A DNA stretch of 64,000 bases from Caballeronia arationis (GCF_001544975.2 NZ_FCOG02000034.1:1-64000), one strand, 5' to 3'. Shown: positions 49,589 through 59,074, numbered from the stretch's first letter. Numbers and translations are program-made. The notes: a model not told the origin generated them from the letters alone.

Positions 49589-50917
49589 ATGGCTAACGGT
49601 ACGAACCCGGACGGCACATCCAACCCGAATGGCACGCCTGCAGCGCCTGATTTAACAGACGTATTCGCAAAAGCAGGAGTGACTCCCGCCGATGCAGTGG
49701 ATTCGGTGCTGTTGGGGACACCGCAGACGACGCGAGGAACCGCAGCCTTGGCGAGTGCCTATTACGGCATCAACCATCGTCAGACGCCCGCAGCCATTCC
49801 GAGAAATAAAGACGTCTTTGGCTTGACGTTCTTTACGCGGCCCAACCTGAACCTGACGTTAGGGAACCTGCGCGCGGTGCGCTTGTTCAATCCGCTAACG
49901 ACCACGAATCAGTACAGCCTTCAAAGAATTATTCGTTGCTACCTCGACCCGCGCAGCAACCAAGGCGGCAATGCCGGTCAAGCGTCGGTGCTTTCGCCCA
50001 TGGTCGATCCTCAGCAGGCATTCATCCCGATTCTGACGAACACGCTACAGTCAATTTCGGGTTGGCCTGATGTCATCGTGCCTTACGCAACGTCCCACGA
50101 GGGCGTGTATAAGGAGGTGTTTGGACTCGTTGACGGAGTCACCGAGTTCTATGGAACATACGATATAACGGCCAATTTCCGGAACATTCCAGGCGATCCG
50201 GTGACTGCGCTCTTCCTGTATTGGGCGCATTACATGTCGAACGTGTATCAGGGGAACATGACACCGTATCCCGACATGATCATCGAAAACGAGATCGATT
50301 ATCAGACCCGGATCTATCGCCTCGTGCTGGATCCGACCAAGACCAAGGTCCAGAAGATCGCTGCGTGCGGAGCAGCCTTCCCGACTGCATCACCGATCGG
50401 CGGTGTCTCATTCAACTACGACCATGAGAAGCCGTACAACCAATCCAACGATGACATCAGCATTCCGTTCCAGGCGTTCGGAGTGGTCTATCAAGATCCG
50501 ATTCTGCTGTACACCTTCAACCGCACGGTCTGCGAGTTCAACGACACGATGGCGGACCAGTATCGGAGCTCGCACTACACGAAGGTGTCGATGGGCGCGC
50601 TCGGTATTTTCAACAACCAAGGCTATCCGCGCATCGATCCGGATACGTGGGAGCTGGAATGGTGGGTCGACAACGACGTCTACAAGCGCTTCCTGCCATG
50701 GATGAGCACGACAACGGTTCAAGTGAACAACCAAACATATCAACAGGTGGTCCCGAGCGCCAGCACGCTCTCGACGGGCGCGACACCGGCCGGCAACGGC
50801 AACCAATCGACGGATAGCAGCAACACGCTTTATACCGCGCATAGCGAACCAACTGTGAATCCAACGGTGACGGGAACAGCCATCCGAGCGACACCCAGCT
50901 CGACCAACAATGCCTAA
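49589..50917 (+). CDS. Virion structural protein (442 aa)
   Basis: ATG 49589 has AAGAGG upstream; the frame open to 49346 is antisense to the head gene. After a low-complexity start (NGTNPDGTSNPNGTP) come VFGLTFFTRPNLNLTLGNLR, RIIRCYLDPRSNQGG, AFIPILTNTLQSISGWPD, and FYGTYDITANFRNIPGDPVT with ALFLYWAHYMSNVYQGNMTP. The ending is Ser/Thr/Asn-rich. The protein pairs with the 990-residue gene 12 bases downstream. Both are typical large phiKZ-like virion proteins, probably tail or baseplate. They form a two-gene plus-strand operon inside the minus-strand head block. Confidence 0.65.
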   Translation: MANGTNPDGTSNPNGTPAAPDLTDVFAKAGVTPADAVDSVLLGTPQTTRGTAALASAYYGINHRQTPAAIPRNKDVFGLTFFTRPNLNLTLGNLRAVRLFNPLTTTNQYSLQRIIRCYLDPRSNQGGNAGQASVLSPMVDPQQAFIPILTNTLQSISGWPDVIVPYATSHEGVYKEVFGLVDGVTEFYGTYDITANFRNIPGDPVTALFLYWAHYMSNVYQGNMTPYPDMIIENEIDYQTRIYRLVLDPTKTKVQKIAACGAAFPTASPIGGVSFNYDHEKPYNQSNDDISIPFQAFGVVYQDPILLYTFNRTVCEFNDTMADQYRSSHYTKVSMGALGIFNNQGYPRIDPDTWELEWWVDNDVYKRFLPWMSTTTVQVNNQTYQQVVPSASTLSTGATPAGNGNQSTDSSNTLYTAHSEPTVNPTVTGTAIRATPSSTNNA

Positions 50918-50929
50918 GGAACAATCAGC

Positions 50930-53902
50930 GTGACAACGACTTCGCTTTCGATTACGAGCGTCCCCTCGGGCAGCCCGACGATCGCCGATCTGATCGATAA
51001 CATCCTCGATTACCAGTACAACCCTGCCGGCATTAACCAGGTGGCGTTCAACTATTTGAATGAAGTGACGAACGGCTCGGTGACGATCGTCGACCCGACG
51101 AACCCCTACGTGCACGCGATGGAGACGAGTGCGGTGAATACCGCGGCGTTCCTGCAGCAGAATCAGGCGTTGACACGCAAGCGGTACGTGGTCGCGGCCC
51201 AGACGATGAGCGACCTGTATCTGCATATGTCGGATACCGACTACGTCAATCGATTCGCCACGCCAGCAACGACCACCTGGTCCATGTTGATTGGGGAAAC
51301 GGAACTGCTGAGTAAGCTCGTGCTGGATCCGTCGACCGGTCTCAAGAAGATGGTGATTCCGCGCAACACCTTCTTCACGGTGGGCGATGTCCAGTTCAGC
51401 CTTCAATACCCGATCGTCATTCAGCAGATGGCGCACGGTGGCCTGAGCATCACCTACGACACCACGACGACCTCGCCACTGCAAACGCTCTCGTCGAATC
51501 TCGTGCAGTGGTCGTATCGCCCGGCTGCGGATCAGACCTGGGTGTACCTGGAGTTCCCGGTTCAGCAGTTCGACATCATCACCCGAAACGGCACGTGCTC
51601 GCCGGCGCAGGCGTTCAACCTGACGATTCCAGTCAGCGACCAGTTCTACTACTGCCGTGTGTACTCGCAGGATCCGACCACCAAGCTTTGGAACGAGCTG
51701 GAGGTAACGTACTCGACGGAGGTCTACGATCCGTTGACGCCGACGGCAGTGATCACGCTGGACACCAACACCCAGACGGGTGGTACGGAAGCGACCGTCA
51801 TGATCCCGCAGGTCTATACGACGACTCGGATGCTGAACCAGAACATCCGGATCGATCTGTACGAGACGAAGGGTCCGCTCAACATGAATCTCTCCAACTA
51901 CGACAGCAGCGCTTTTGCTGCGACGTTCTTGGCGATCGATTCGAACGATTCCACGGTCTACACCGCGCCGGTGAACACCTTCCAGTCGCTCATCACGTAC
52001 TCCGATCAGGTGGTGCTCGGTGGTACGGACGCAGTGGACTTTGCGACGCTGCGCCAGCAGGTCATCGACAACTCGGTCGGGCCGCAGTCTCTGCCGATCA
52101 CACCGGCCCAGATCACCGACGTCCTGAACCAGCAGGGCTTTGGCGTGGTGAAGAACATCGACAACATCACGGACCGAACTTTCCTCGCGACGGCGCCGAT
52201 GCCGCAGCCCACGGACTCGACCCTGATCACGGCAGCGAACAGTACGATCGAGACGGTGACGACGTCGGTCTCGGAGGCGGTGACCAACAGTGCGGTGATC
52301 GACAACGGCACGAGCATCACGTTCACGCCGAAGATGCTGTATCAGAACAAGAACGGCGTCGTAACGATGGTGACCGATGCCGTGCTGAACCAGCTCAACG
52401 CGATGACGGTCAGCAACAAGGCGCTGGCAATCAGTGCGGGCAATTACCTGTGGAGCCCGTTCCACTATGTCGTCGACATGACGAAGAGTGAACTGGCCTT
52501 CCGTCCGTACTATCTGGCGGCACCGAAGGTCGTCACCAAACTGTGGGTCGGCGAGAACGACAGTACGGGTCTGGAGGTGAGCACGAACACGTACAGTCTG
52601 GTCACGACGGACACCGGGTACAAGCTCACGCTGGCGACCACCTCGAGCGCAGCGTACCAGGCGCTCAACGACACGGAAGTGTACTGCCAGCTTTCGTTCA
52701 TCCCGCCTGGCGAAACGGCACGGGCGTATCTGCAGGGCACGCTCGCTGGAAAGACGAGTGCCGGAGAACGACTCTTCGAATTTGATCTCTCGACGAACTT
52801 CAACATCAATTCGAGTGGGTACATGTTCCTGACGAAGTTCTTCATGTACAACGCGACGCCGCGTCTGACGGGTGCAAACCTCACGACGACGTTCGACGTG
52901 GTGTACTCGACGAGCGCAGACATGCCGACGACCTGGGCACAGGGCGCAGTCGATAAGGTGGTGGGTCACTTCCTTGTGCCGTCCAATGCTGCTGGTATCA
53001 CGAACGAGCAGTTGGTGATCGAGCTCGGTCAGTATCTGAACACGCTCTGGTCGCGCAGCCGCAGCGTCGTTTCGACGATCCAGTACGAGACGTACCAGAC
53101 GAACGTGCCGTACTACTACAAGGAGGACATCTACCAGATCGATCCGACCACGGGTAGCGCGATCTCGATCGTCAACGGCGTGCCGAAGTTCACGATCCTC
53201 CATCACAAGGGCGATCCGGTGCTCAACCCGGATGGCACACCGAGCTATCAGCACAAGGTAGGCGACGTGATTCTGGACGGGGCGAACAACCCGATTCCGA
53301 CTAACCCACGCGGCGTCAGTCAGCAGCTCGACATCATGATGATCGATGCGACTTACCGATTCGCAACGGATAGCGTCGCGGCCACCTACGTGCAGCAGCT
53401 TGTCACGACTGTGGTGGGCTGGCTCACCGGGGCGTTCGAGACGATGAACGAGGAACTCCTCGAGAACACATCGCTCTACTACTACCCGGTGGCCAACATG
53501 GGTACGGTGCGAGTGTATGGTCCGGATGGCCTCATCTACAACGTGGATGCCGGTCAGAAGTTCACGGTCACGTGCCTCGTGCCGCCCGCGGTGTTCAACA
53601 ACGATGCGCTCAAGCAGCAACTGCAGGCGACCACGATCTCCACGATCGCGGCACAGCTCAAGAACACCGTCGTATCCAATTCGTCGATCAACGCAGCACT
53701 GACGGCCGTGTACGGCAGCGATGTGGTGAGCTTCGTGCAGTCGGGTCTGGCCGGAAGCTTGAACCTGAACACCATGACGCTGCTCGACCAGTCGACGCAG
53801 TTGGGCATCGCCAAGCAGTTGGTGGCGAACGCCGATGGGTCACTCACGGTGCAGGAAGCAGTCACCGTCAGCTTCGTCGCGTACAACGTGGCGACCAGCT
53901 AA
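50930..53902 (+). CDS. Very large virion structural protein, possible baseplate wedge
   Basis: The protein has 990 residues from GTG 50930, with AAGGA upstream. It is beta-rich throughout with few low-complexity stretches. The segment VDFATLRQQVIDNSVGPQSL, then PAQITDVLNQQGFGVVKNID and DRTFLATAPMP (~365-420), has the shape of the core of gp6/J-like baseplate wedge proteins (LR..v....g...T...l...l...Gf..v.....d). The C-terminal 120 residues repeat a similar helix-strand pattern (KQLVANADGSLTVQEAVTVS). If correct, it builds the baseplate. The 1070-residue frame on the opposite strand is an antisense shadow. Confidence 0.6.
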   Translation: MTTTSLSITSVPSGSPTIADLIDNILDYQYNPAGINQVAFNYLNEVTNGSVTIVDPTNPYVHAMETSAVNTAAFLQQNQALTRKRYVVAAQTMSDLYLHMSDTDYVNRFATPATTTWSMLIGETELLSKLVLDPSTGLKKMVIPRNTFFTVGDVQFSLQYPIVIQQMAHGGLSITYDTTTTSPLQTLSSNLVQWSYRPAADQTWVYLEFPVQQFDIITRNGTCSPAQAFNLTIPVSDQFYYCRVYSQDPTTKLWNELEVTYSTEVYDPLTPTAVITLDTNTQTGGTEATVMIPQVYTTTRMLNQNIRIDLYETKGPLNMNLSNYDSSAFAATFLAIDSNDSTVYTAPVNTFQSLITYSDQVVLGGTDAVDFATLRQQVIDNSVGPQSLPITPAQITDVLNQQGFGVVKNIDNITDRTFLATAPMPQPTDSTLITAANSTIETVTTSVSEAVTNSAVIDNGTSITFTPKMLYQNKNGVVTMVTDAVLNQLNAMTVSNKALAISAGNYLWSPFHYVVDMTKSELAFRPYYLAAPKVVTKLWVGENDSTGLEVSTNTYSLVTTDTGYKLTLATTSSAAYQALNDTEVYCQLSFIPPGETARAYLQGTLAGKTSAGERLFEFDLSTNFNINSSGYMFLTKFFMYNATPRLTGANLTTTFDVVYSTSADMPTTWAQGAVDKVVGHFLVPSNAAGITNEQLVIELGQYLNTLWSRSRSVVSTIQYETYQTNVPYYYKEDIYQIDPTTGSAISIVNGVPKFTILHHKGDPVLNPDGTPSYQHKVGDVILDGANNPIPTNPRGVSQQLDIMMIDATYRFATDSVAATYVQQLVTTVVGWLTGAFETMNEELLENTSLYYYPVANMGTVRVYGPDGLIYNVDAGQKFTVTCLVPPAVFNNDALKQQLQATTISTIAAQLKNTVVSNSSINAALTAVYGSDVVSFVQSGLAGSLNLNTMTLLDQSTQLGIAKQLVANADGSLTVQEAVTVSFVAYNVATS

Positions 53903-53908
53903 CAAACA

Positions 53909-53952
53909 GCATAGACGCCAGGGAAGGCCACGAGCCCTCCCTGGCGCTTATG
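53909..53952. terminator. Bidirectional CATA...TTATG terminator between convergent genes
   Basis: The stem CGCCAGGGA/TCCCTGGCG (53916-53924 with 53938-53946) is flanked by GCATA and CTTATG. It lies between the stops of the plus-strand 990-residue gene and the minus-strand 469-residue gene. Confidence 0.75.
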
Positions 53953-53960
53953 ACGCATGG

Positions 53961-55370
53961 TCAGCGAAGCTCTTGCAGACGCTTGCGGTACGACCTGAGT
54001 TGCTCGACCGCTTGTTTCCAGCTCGCCGGTGGCTTCTTGTCTTCGTCTTCGAGGTGAGCGACGACTTTCCTTGCCACCTCTTCGGCGAAAGCGACCGCCT
54101 GCACAGCGAGATAGGACAAGTGACCGGTGTAATACTGCACCTGAGCCATGATCGCCTGAAGGTCTGCCAAGTCCTTGCCCATCACGAAGATCGCATGACG
54201 CAAGTCCGAACCGATTGTCGTCGAATGGGCACCTTCTGCGCCATCGACTGAGAAGCGCTTCGCAGCAACTTCCATCTGGGTCAGATGTTCCCGCATCGTC
54301 GCCATCGGCGTGACAACAGCGCGCATCTCAAGAAACAGCTTCGGAACATTCGCGCTTTTGAAGGCCTCCTCCATCACCCCGAACAGCTTGTCGAAGTTCA
54401 GATCCTCGTGAGCTTGCTTTCCCTCCGCGGAGGCACGCAGATTCGTGATCTCGGAGGAGAGGGCGTTGAGCGTCATCTTCCGGCCATCGTACTCGACTTC
54501 CATCGGCTGGAGCAGTGGTTTCAACGCGGCGACGTTCTTCATCTTGTCGATGGCGAAGTTCGGCTGCTTCAAGTCTCGCTCAGCGATCTCCTGGAGCAAC
54601 GCGATGCGCTGCTGCATGACGAGCTTCAAGGCGGAGAAGAGCGGTGCAACCCGCGTCATCTCCTGCGAATACTCGCCCTTGCTGACGATGTCGTGAAAGA
54701 CCGGGTCACGCTGACTCAGGAACATGAGCACTCGCTGGTCGCGCGCCTCTTGCCTGAAGAACGTATCGATCACCCTCTGCATCGTGAAGATGCCTTCGTT
54801 GTCCTCGCCCGCGTACTCGCTATCCGGCTTGATGCGATACGGACGGTTCTCGAACGCATGCATGGCCGTGCGCAGTTCCTTCGATGCCTTCTCGAATTCC
54901 TCGGCCGCCTTCTCTGCTTGCTTGGCCTTGCGCTCCAGTTCCGCTTCGGCATTTTCAGCGGTCGGCTTGTCGTCCCCAGAGAGCCACTTGAAGATCTTGT
55001 AAATGACGGCGATCACCGCAGCGATGCCCGCCGCAATCAAGATCCAGATCCCCTTGCCGATCGACTCCAGCGACACCTTCAGACGAGTCGAGGTCGGCTG
55101 TACCGAGTAGTAGGCAACCGGCGCCTTCCCACCGAAGTCCGGCAAGATGCGCAGGCCTTCCATCGCGAGCGCCTGGCTCATGCCACGCTGCTCCTCGATT
55201 TCACGCCGCAAGACGAGCAAGTCCTCGACACGCTCTTCCATCGAGAAGAGTTCGACCACCTCTTCGTCGAACTCCGGTGCCACGCCCGTACCGATCGTTT
55301 CCACGATCTGCGGCACCAATTCCAGATCCGTGTCGAAGTCCAAACCCGCGTTCAGACTTTGATTGAACAT
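53961..55370 (-). CDS. Head/ejection protein with membrane segment, paralogue
   Basis: The protein has 469 residues. ATG 55370 overlaps the stop of the upstream gene (TGATG) and has GGAG upstream. It has an acidic helical pro-region (residues 14-68), then ALAME and, at 100-102, SLE before Ser103 (LKVSLESIGKGIWI), placed like the cleavage site of the other inner-body paralogues. A transmembrane helix follows (~108-128, LIAAGIAAVIAVIYKIFKWL), then a charged coiled coil (ELERKAKQAEKAAEEFEKAS) and a helical body. A hydrophobic segment exposed after cleavage could help DNA or protein translocation into the host; this is inference. Confidence 0.75.
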   Translation of the reverse strand: MFNQSLNAGLDFDTDLELVPQIVETIGTGVAPEFDEEVVELFSMEERVEDLLVLRREIEEQRGMSQALAMEGLRILPDFGGKAPVAYYSVQPTSTRLKVSLESIGKGIWILIAAGIAAVIAVIYKIFKWLSGDDKPTAENAEAELERKAKQAEKAAEEFEKASKELRTAMHAFENRPYRIKPDSEYAGEDNEGIFTMQRVIDTFFRQEARDQRVLMFLSQRDPVFHDIVSKGEYSQEMTRVAPLFSALKLVMQQRIALLQEIAERDLKQPNFAIDKMKNVAALKPLLQPMEVEYDGRKMTLNALSSEITNLRASAEGKQAHEDLNFDKLFGVMEEAFKSANVPKLFLEMRAVVTPMATMREHLTQMEVAAKRFSVDGAEGAHSTTIGSDLRHAIFVMGKDLADLQAIMAQVQYYTGHLSYLAVQAVAFAEEVARKVVAHLEDEDKKPPASWKQAVEQLRSYRKRLQELR

Positions 55371-55816
55371 CAGACAGCTCCGTTCATAAGATCGAAAGCA
55401 AGCTGCGCGAGCGCGAGAATCTCGACCTTGTGTTCGTTGTTGAACTGGTGACTGTCGCCATCCACCCACTCAGCGACGCCGAGCAGGTTGTCGTAGAAGC
55501 CGAGGTCCAGGTCGATGATCACCTGGCCGCACGGATGCACTGCGTGGTAACGCAGGAACCAGAACTCGCGGACCTGGGCGAGCGCGTGCTTCACGTCGAA
55601 GACGACTTGCTCGTTGAAGCCCGCGATCAGCTCCATCACCTGCGGCAGCACGGTGAAGTTGTAGTGCGTGCTCGGCGCGTCGACTGGCGCCGAGGGGATC
55701 GACACGAGTCGCGATGCAGCCAGCGCAACGGCCGTGCCGATGATACGGCCGCGATCGCCCAACGACGAAATGGCGGTGTCTGCGCGATTGTAGAAAGAAA
55801 TGAATTGCGGTTTCAT
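55370..55816 (-). CDS. Small head-cluster protein (148 aa)
   Basis: The ATG at 55816 is preceded by GAGC. The sequence is alpha/beta: MKPQFISFYNRADTAIS, GTAVALAASRLVSIPSAPVD, HYNFTVLPQVMELIAGFNEQ, then AQVREFWFLRYHAVHPCG and EHKVEILALAQLAFDLMNG. It is translationally coupled (TGATG) to the 469-residue ejection-type protein and may be its assembly partner. No known family is recognised. Confidence 0.62.
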   Translation of the reverse strand: MKPQFISFYNRADTAISSLGDRGRIIGTAVALAASRLVSIPSAPVDAPSTHYNFTVLPQVMELIAGFNEQVVFDVKHALAQVREFWFLRYHAVHPCGQVIIDLDLGFYDNLLGVAEWVDGDSHQFNNEHKVEILALAQLAFDLMNGAV

Positions 55817-55837
55817 GATGTCAGCTCGTGGTTGTGG

Positions 55838-57121
55838 TTAGGCAAACTGCCGAAGCGATGCGGCTCGTACGAAGAGGTCGTTGTTCGCGATGGTCTCCAG
55901 CTCGCGCTGCAGCTTCTCTTGCGAAATGCGACGGCGGCGAACCGGCGAAAGGAAATCGCGCACGTAGCCGAGCAACTGCTGTCGGTCTTTCACGCCCGCG
56001 ATGACTTCGTCGATCACCGTGAGGTCTTCGGTGTACGAGGTGATCTGTTCTTCCGTCAGCTTCTTGTTCTTCATCGCTTCGACCAGCTGATCGCGCACGC
56101 GGCCGAAACGCACTTTGGAGAGCGCGTAGACGTCTTCTTCCATTTCGAGCGAGTCCGACGCGCACATGAGGAAGCACAGGACCCAGCTAACACCATAGGT
56201 GAGTGGGCCGGCGGCCATCATGGCGAGCTTCACGGCTTCCGTGAACAGGTAGGAGACCGTGCTGCGGTACTGGATGTGGCCGGAGTCACGCATGAGCTTG
56301 TCGAGGGCCGTGACGATGTCGCGACCAGCACCATGGCGAGCAGCGAACTGGTCAGCCAGCACTTCGAAGCTGTTCATGTCGTAGAGCGACGTGCCGAGTT
56401 CCGATTCGATCTCGCGCGCGATGTTCGAAACCACGACAGTCTCGATCACCCTCTTGTCCGAGGACTTGGCAAGCGCTTCAGCATCGAGGTCCTTCAGACC
56501 GGCCGCGTCCTTCACCTTCACGAGCACAGCTTCACGATCTTTCACGTTGCCCGACTGGTCGAGCTTCTTCGAAAGGCCCGCCAGGATCTGGTTGGTCGAG
56601 AGCGTGGCGCTGATCAGCTCGAAGTAGCCGAAGACATGTCCCAGTTCGTGCAGGACCGTCGATGCGATTTCGGCCGGCGTCAACCGTTTGCGGAAGAACG
56701 TGTCAACCGGCATGTACATCGTGCTTTCGACGTTGCTGAACACGCCGGATACACGACCATTCTTGCGGTCCACGCGGCCGAGCGGTCGCACCTTCGCATC
56801 CGCGATCAGCTTGTCACCGTCGGTGTTCGGTAGGTATTGCTGCCGCACCCAGTCCGCCCAGCGGATGAGCACCGGATTGTTCTTGTTGATGAACGGCGGC
56901 ATCACAGCCGGACCCGAATCGCCCCACATGATCCGAACGTTCATTCCGGTGTAGTGCGCGATCAGCGACGACAGCTGCTGCGCTGCCGGATGGTCCGGAA
57001 GGGATTCCGCGCTTAGGTCGCTCAGCTCGGTGAAGATCCCGGTCAACTCACGGAAGAAGGCGCCCGACTGGAAGTCGATGCCTTCCACAGCGATCGCAAG
57101 CGTGCGGTTCTTAAGCCACAT
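55838..57121 (-). CDS. Zinc metalloprotease in the head cluster
   Basis: The protein has 427 residues, with AAGGA before ATG 57121. The zinc motif HELGH is at 158-162 (IASTVLHELGHVFGYFELIS), and a candidate third ligand lies in SFEVLADQFAARHGAG (Glu253, with Asp257), the ExxADxxA pattern of gluzincin peptidases. The first 150 residues precede the active site with a beta-rich domain. Residues ~290-320 are hydrophobic (EAVKLAMMAAGPLTYG, then VSWVLCFLMCA), and the C-terminus is helical. Virion metalloproteases could process head proteins or act on the host envelope during entry. Distinct from the expected serine-type prohead protease. Confidence 0.8.
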   Translation of the reverse strand: MWLKNRTLAIAVEGIDFQSGAFFRELTGIFTELSDLSAESLPDHPAAQQLSSLIAHYTGMNVRIMWGDSGPAVMPPFINKNNPVLIRWADWVRQQYLPNTDGDKLIADAKVRPLGRVDRKNGRVSGVFSNVESTMYMPVDTFFRKRLTPAEIASTVLHELGHVFGYFELISATLSTNQILAGLSKKLDQSGNVKDREAVLVKVKDAAGLKDLDAEALAKSSDKRVIETVVVSNIAREIESELGTSLYDMNSFEVLADQFAARHGAGRDIVTALDKLMRDSGHIQYRSTVSYLFTEAVKLAMMAAGPLTYGVSWVLCFLMCASDSLEMEEDVYALSKVRFGRVRDQLVEAMKNKKLTEEQITSYTEDLTVIDEVIAGVKDRQQLLGYVRDFLSPVRRRRISQEKLQRELETIANNDLFVRAASLRQFA

Positions 57122-57247
57122 GGCGTGCGTCCTTAAAGAGGGAAGTGAAAACTAACCTAGGCTCCTCATGCTGTGTATTCAGCCAGGAGTCGCTAGTGGT
57201 CATAGTGATTACTGGGCTTTCCCTCACGAATTCCCAGCACCGCCACC
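57122..57247. promoter_or_regulatory. Divergent intergenic region before DNA polymerase
   Basis: The 126 bases lie between the minus-strand metalloprotease and the plus-strand polymerase. No hairpin is evident. On the plus strand GTGTATTC and GGTCATAGTGATTAC are the AT-richest stretches. The polymerase ATG has no recognisable ribosome-binding site, so its start could be leaderless or poorly translated. Confidence 0.35.
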
Positions 57248-59065
57248 ATGTCAAACGCAGCAAATCAGCAGGAGATCAAGGGCTACGAGTGCAAGCACGT
57301 CGTCTATTGCCCGCCTCCGAAATACGAACGCGGTGACTACCACCTCGTGAAAGAAATCATCCACTTCAAGGACGGCACGACGAAGCCCAACGTCCGGATG
57401 CTCAAGGATTACAAGCGCGACTTCTATGTGACGAAGAAGGGCTACCGCACGCACAAGGACAAGAAGGAGTGGGAAAAGATCGAGCGGCTGGACAAGCTCC
57501 AGTCGACGCAGTCCGAGCTGAATTTTTCGATAGCGAAGGCGCTCGGCATGGCGGGCATGAAGGGCGATCCGCGTGTGATGAAGCGGTCCCCGTATCTGTA
57601 CGGCAGCGACATCCTGTCCACGTGCGTCATCAAGAAGATGTACATGGACAAGTTCCCGGACCTCAACACGCAATACAGCGTGGCGTGCTTCGACATCGAA
57701 GCGGACGTGGTTGAAGGCGAGAACGACATCATCATGGCGACACTCTCGTTCAAGGATCGTGTCTTCACCGCCATCCAGAAGCGTTACATCGGCAACCTCC
57801 ATCAGGCGGAGGAGAAGCTACGGCAAAAGTTCGATCACCACATCGGTGATGTGTACGCCGATCGCAACATCAAGTGGGAAATGATGATCGTCGAGCGTCC
57901 CGTCGACATCGTTCTTGAGTGCTTTAAGCGCGCCCACGAATGGAAGCCTGATTTCGTAGCGATCTGGAACATCGCCTACGACATGAAGAAGATCCTGGAG
58001 TGCCTGGAGAAGGCTGGTTATCGGCCGGAAGACGTCTTCAGCGATCCGGCCGTGCCGATTCGCTACCGGCACTTCAACTTCAAGCTGGGTCCGAACATGA
58101 AGGTGACGGCCTCAGGCAAGAAGAGTCCGATTCCGCCGCAGGCTCAGTGGCACACCGTGTTCTGTCCCGCGAGCTTCTATTTCATCGACGCGATGTGCGT
58201 CTACTGGAACCTGCGAAGCCAGAAGGGGAAGGATCCGTCGTACTCGCTGGACTTCATCCTGCGCAAGACCTTCAAGGACAAGATCAGGAAGCTCAAGTTC
58301 GAAGAGGGTGCTCACCTGCGCGGGATCGACTGGCACCTGTTCATGCAGAAGCACTACAAGCTCGAATACGTGATCTACAACGCGTTCGACTGCGTGTCCA
58401 TGGAACTGCTCGATGAGGCGACGAAGGACTTGCAGCTGACCATGCCGAGTTTCGCGGGCTGGACGGACTTCTGCAACTTCAATTCACAGCCACGGCGACT
58501 GGTCGACAAACTTCACTACTACTGCCTGGAAGAGGCAGAAGAGAAGCGTGTGATTGGCAGCACGTCGGATGAGATGAAGACCGAGATGGACGATCTCACG
58601 CTCGGGCTGAATAACTGGATCGTGACCTTGCCGGCTCACTTGGTCGCAGACAACGGTCTCTGCATCATCGAAGAAAACGACATGTTGCGGACCAACATAC
58701 GTGGACACGTTGGGGATCTCGATGTGTCGGCCAGTTATCCGAACGGCGAGTGCGTCTTCAACATCTCGAAGGAAACGACCTACAAGGAGCTCTGCAAGAT
58801 CCAGGGCGTCAGTGAACGAACGCAGCGCTTGCAGGGCATCAATCTGTCCGGTGGTGCTACGAATGCGGTGGAGTTCGCCTGCGAGATGTTCGGCATGCCT
58901 ACGCTGGACCAATGGCTCGAAGCCTTTGCTGAAACACAGGGTCAGACGTTCGAGATTCCGAAGTACACGAAGCTACTCACCCGTGCGGACACCGTCTCCA
59001 CATCAGGCGAGGACTTCTACGACGACGACGAGGACGATGACGACGAAGATGAATCAGATTTTTGA
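57248..59065 (+). CDS. Family-B DNA polymerase, exonuclease domain plus partial palm
   Basis: The protein has 605 residues. It contains Exo I CFDIEAD (Asp149, Glu151), Exo II IWNIAYDMKK (Asn241, Asp245) and Exo III YVIYNAFDCVS (Tyr377, Asp381), so the 3'-5' proofreading domain is complete. The palm begins with motif A GDLDVSASYPNG (~489-500). A motif-B-like region with NLSGGATNAVEFACEMFG follows, but no canonical KxxxNSxYG or YGDTDS catalytic motif C is visible before the very acidic tail (DDDEDDDDEDESDF). phiKZ-like phages have divergent or split B polymerases; the missing catalytic part may be encoded elsewhere or be degenerate. It replicates the phage DNA. Confidence 0.88.
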   Translation: MSNAANQQEIKGYECKHVVYCPPPKYERGDYHLVKEIIHFKDGTTKPNVRMLKDYKRDFYVTKKGYRTHKDKKEWEKIERLDKLQSTQSELNFSIAKALGMAGMKGDPRVMKRSPYLYGSDILSTCVIKKMYMDKFPDLNTQYSVACFDIEADVVEGENDIIMATLSFKDRVFTAIQKRYIGNLHQAEEKLRQKFDHHIGDVYADRNIKWEMMIVERPVDIVLECFKRAHEWKPDFVAIWNIAYDMKKILECLEKAGYRPEDVFSDPAVPIRYRHFNFKLGPNMKVTASGKKSPIPPQAQWHTVFCPASFYFIDAMCVYWNLRSQKGKDPSYSLDFILRKTFKDKIRKLKFEEGAHLRGIDWHLFMQKHYKLEYVIYNAFDCVSMELLDEATKDLQLTMPSFAGWTDFCNFNSQPRRLVDKLHYYCLEEAEEKRVIGSTSDEMKTEMDDLTLGLNNWIVTLPAHLVADNGLCIIEENDMLRTNIRGHVGDLDVSASYPNGECVFNISKETTYKELCKIQGVSERTQRLQGINLSGGATNAVEFACEMFGMPTLDQWLEAFAETQGQTFEIPKYTKLLTRADTVSTSGEDFYDDDEDDDDEDESDF

Positions 59066-59074
59066 AGCGAGTAA

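Noticed and set aside
50408-53620. 1070-codon open frame on the minus strand
   Set aside because: It is antisense to the 990-residue structural gene with its own GTG and ribosome-binding site; the translated sequence is Arg/His-rich and has no domain character.
55430-56833. 467-codon plus-strand frame
   Set aside because: Antisense to the metalloprotease and its neighbour; the HELGH motif and ribosome-binding sites support the minus strand.
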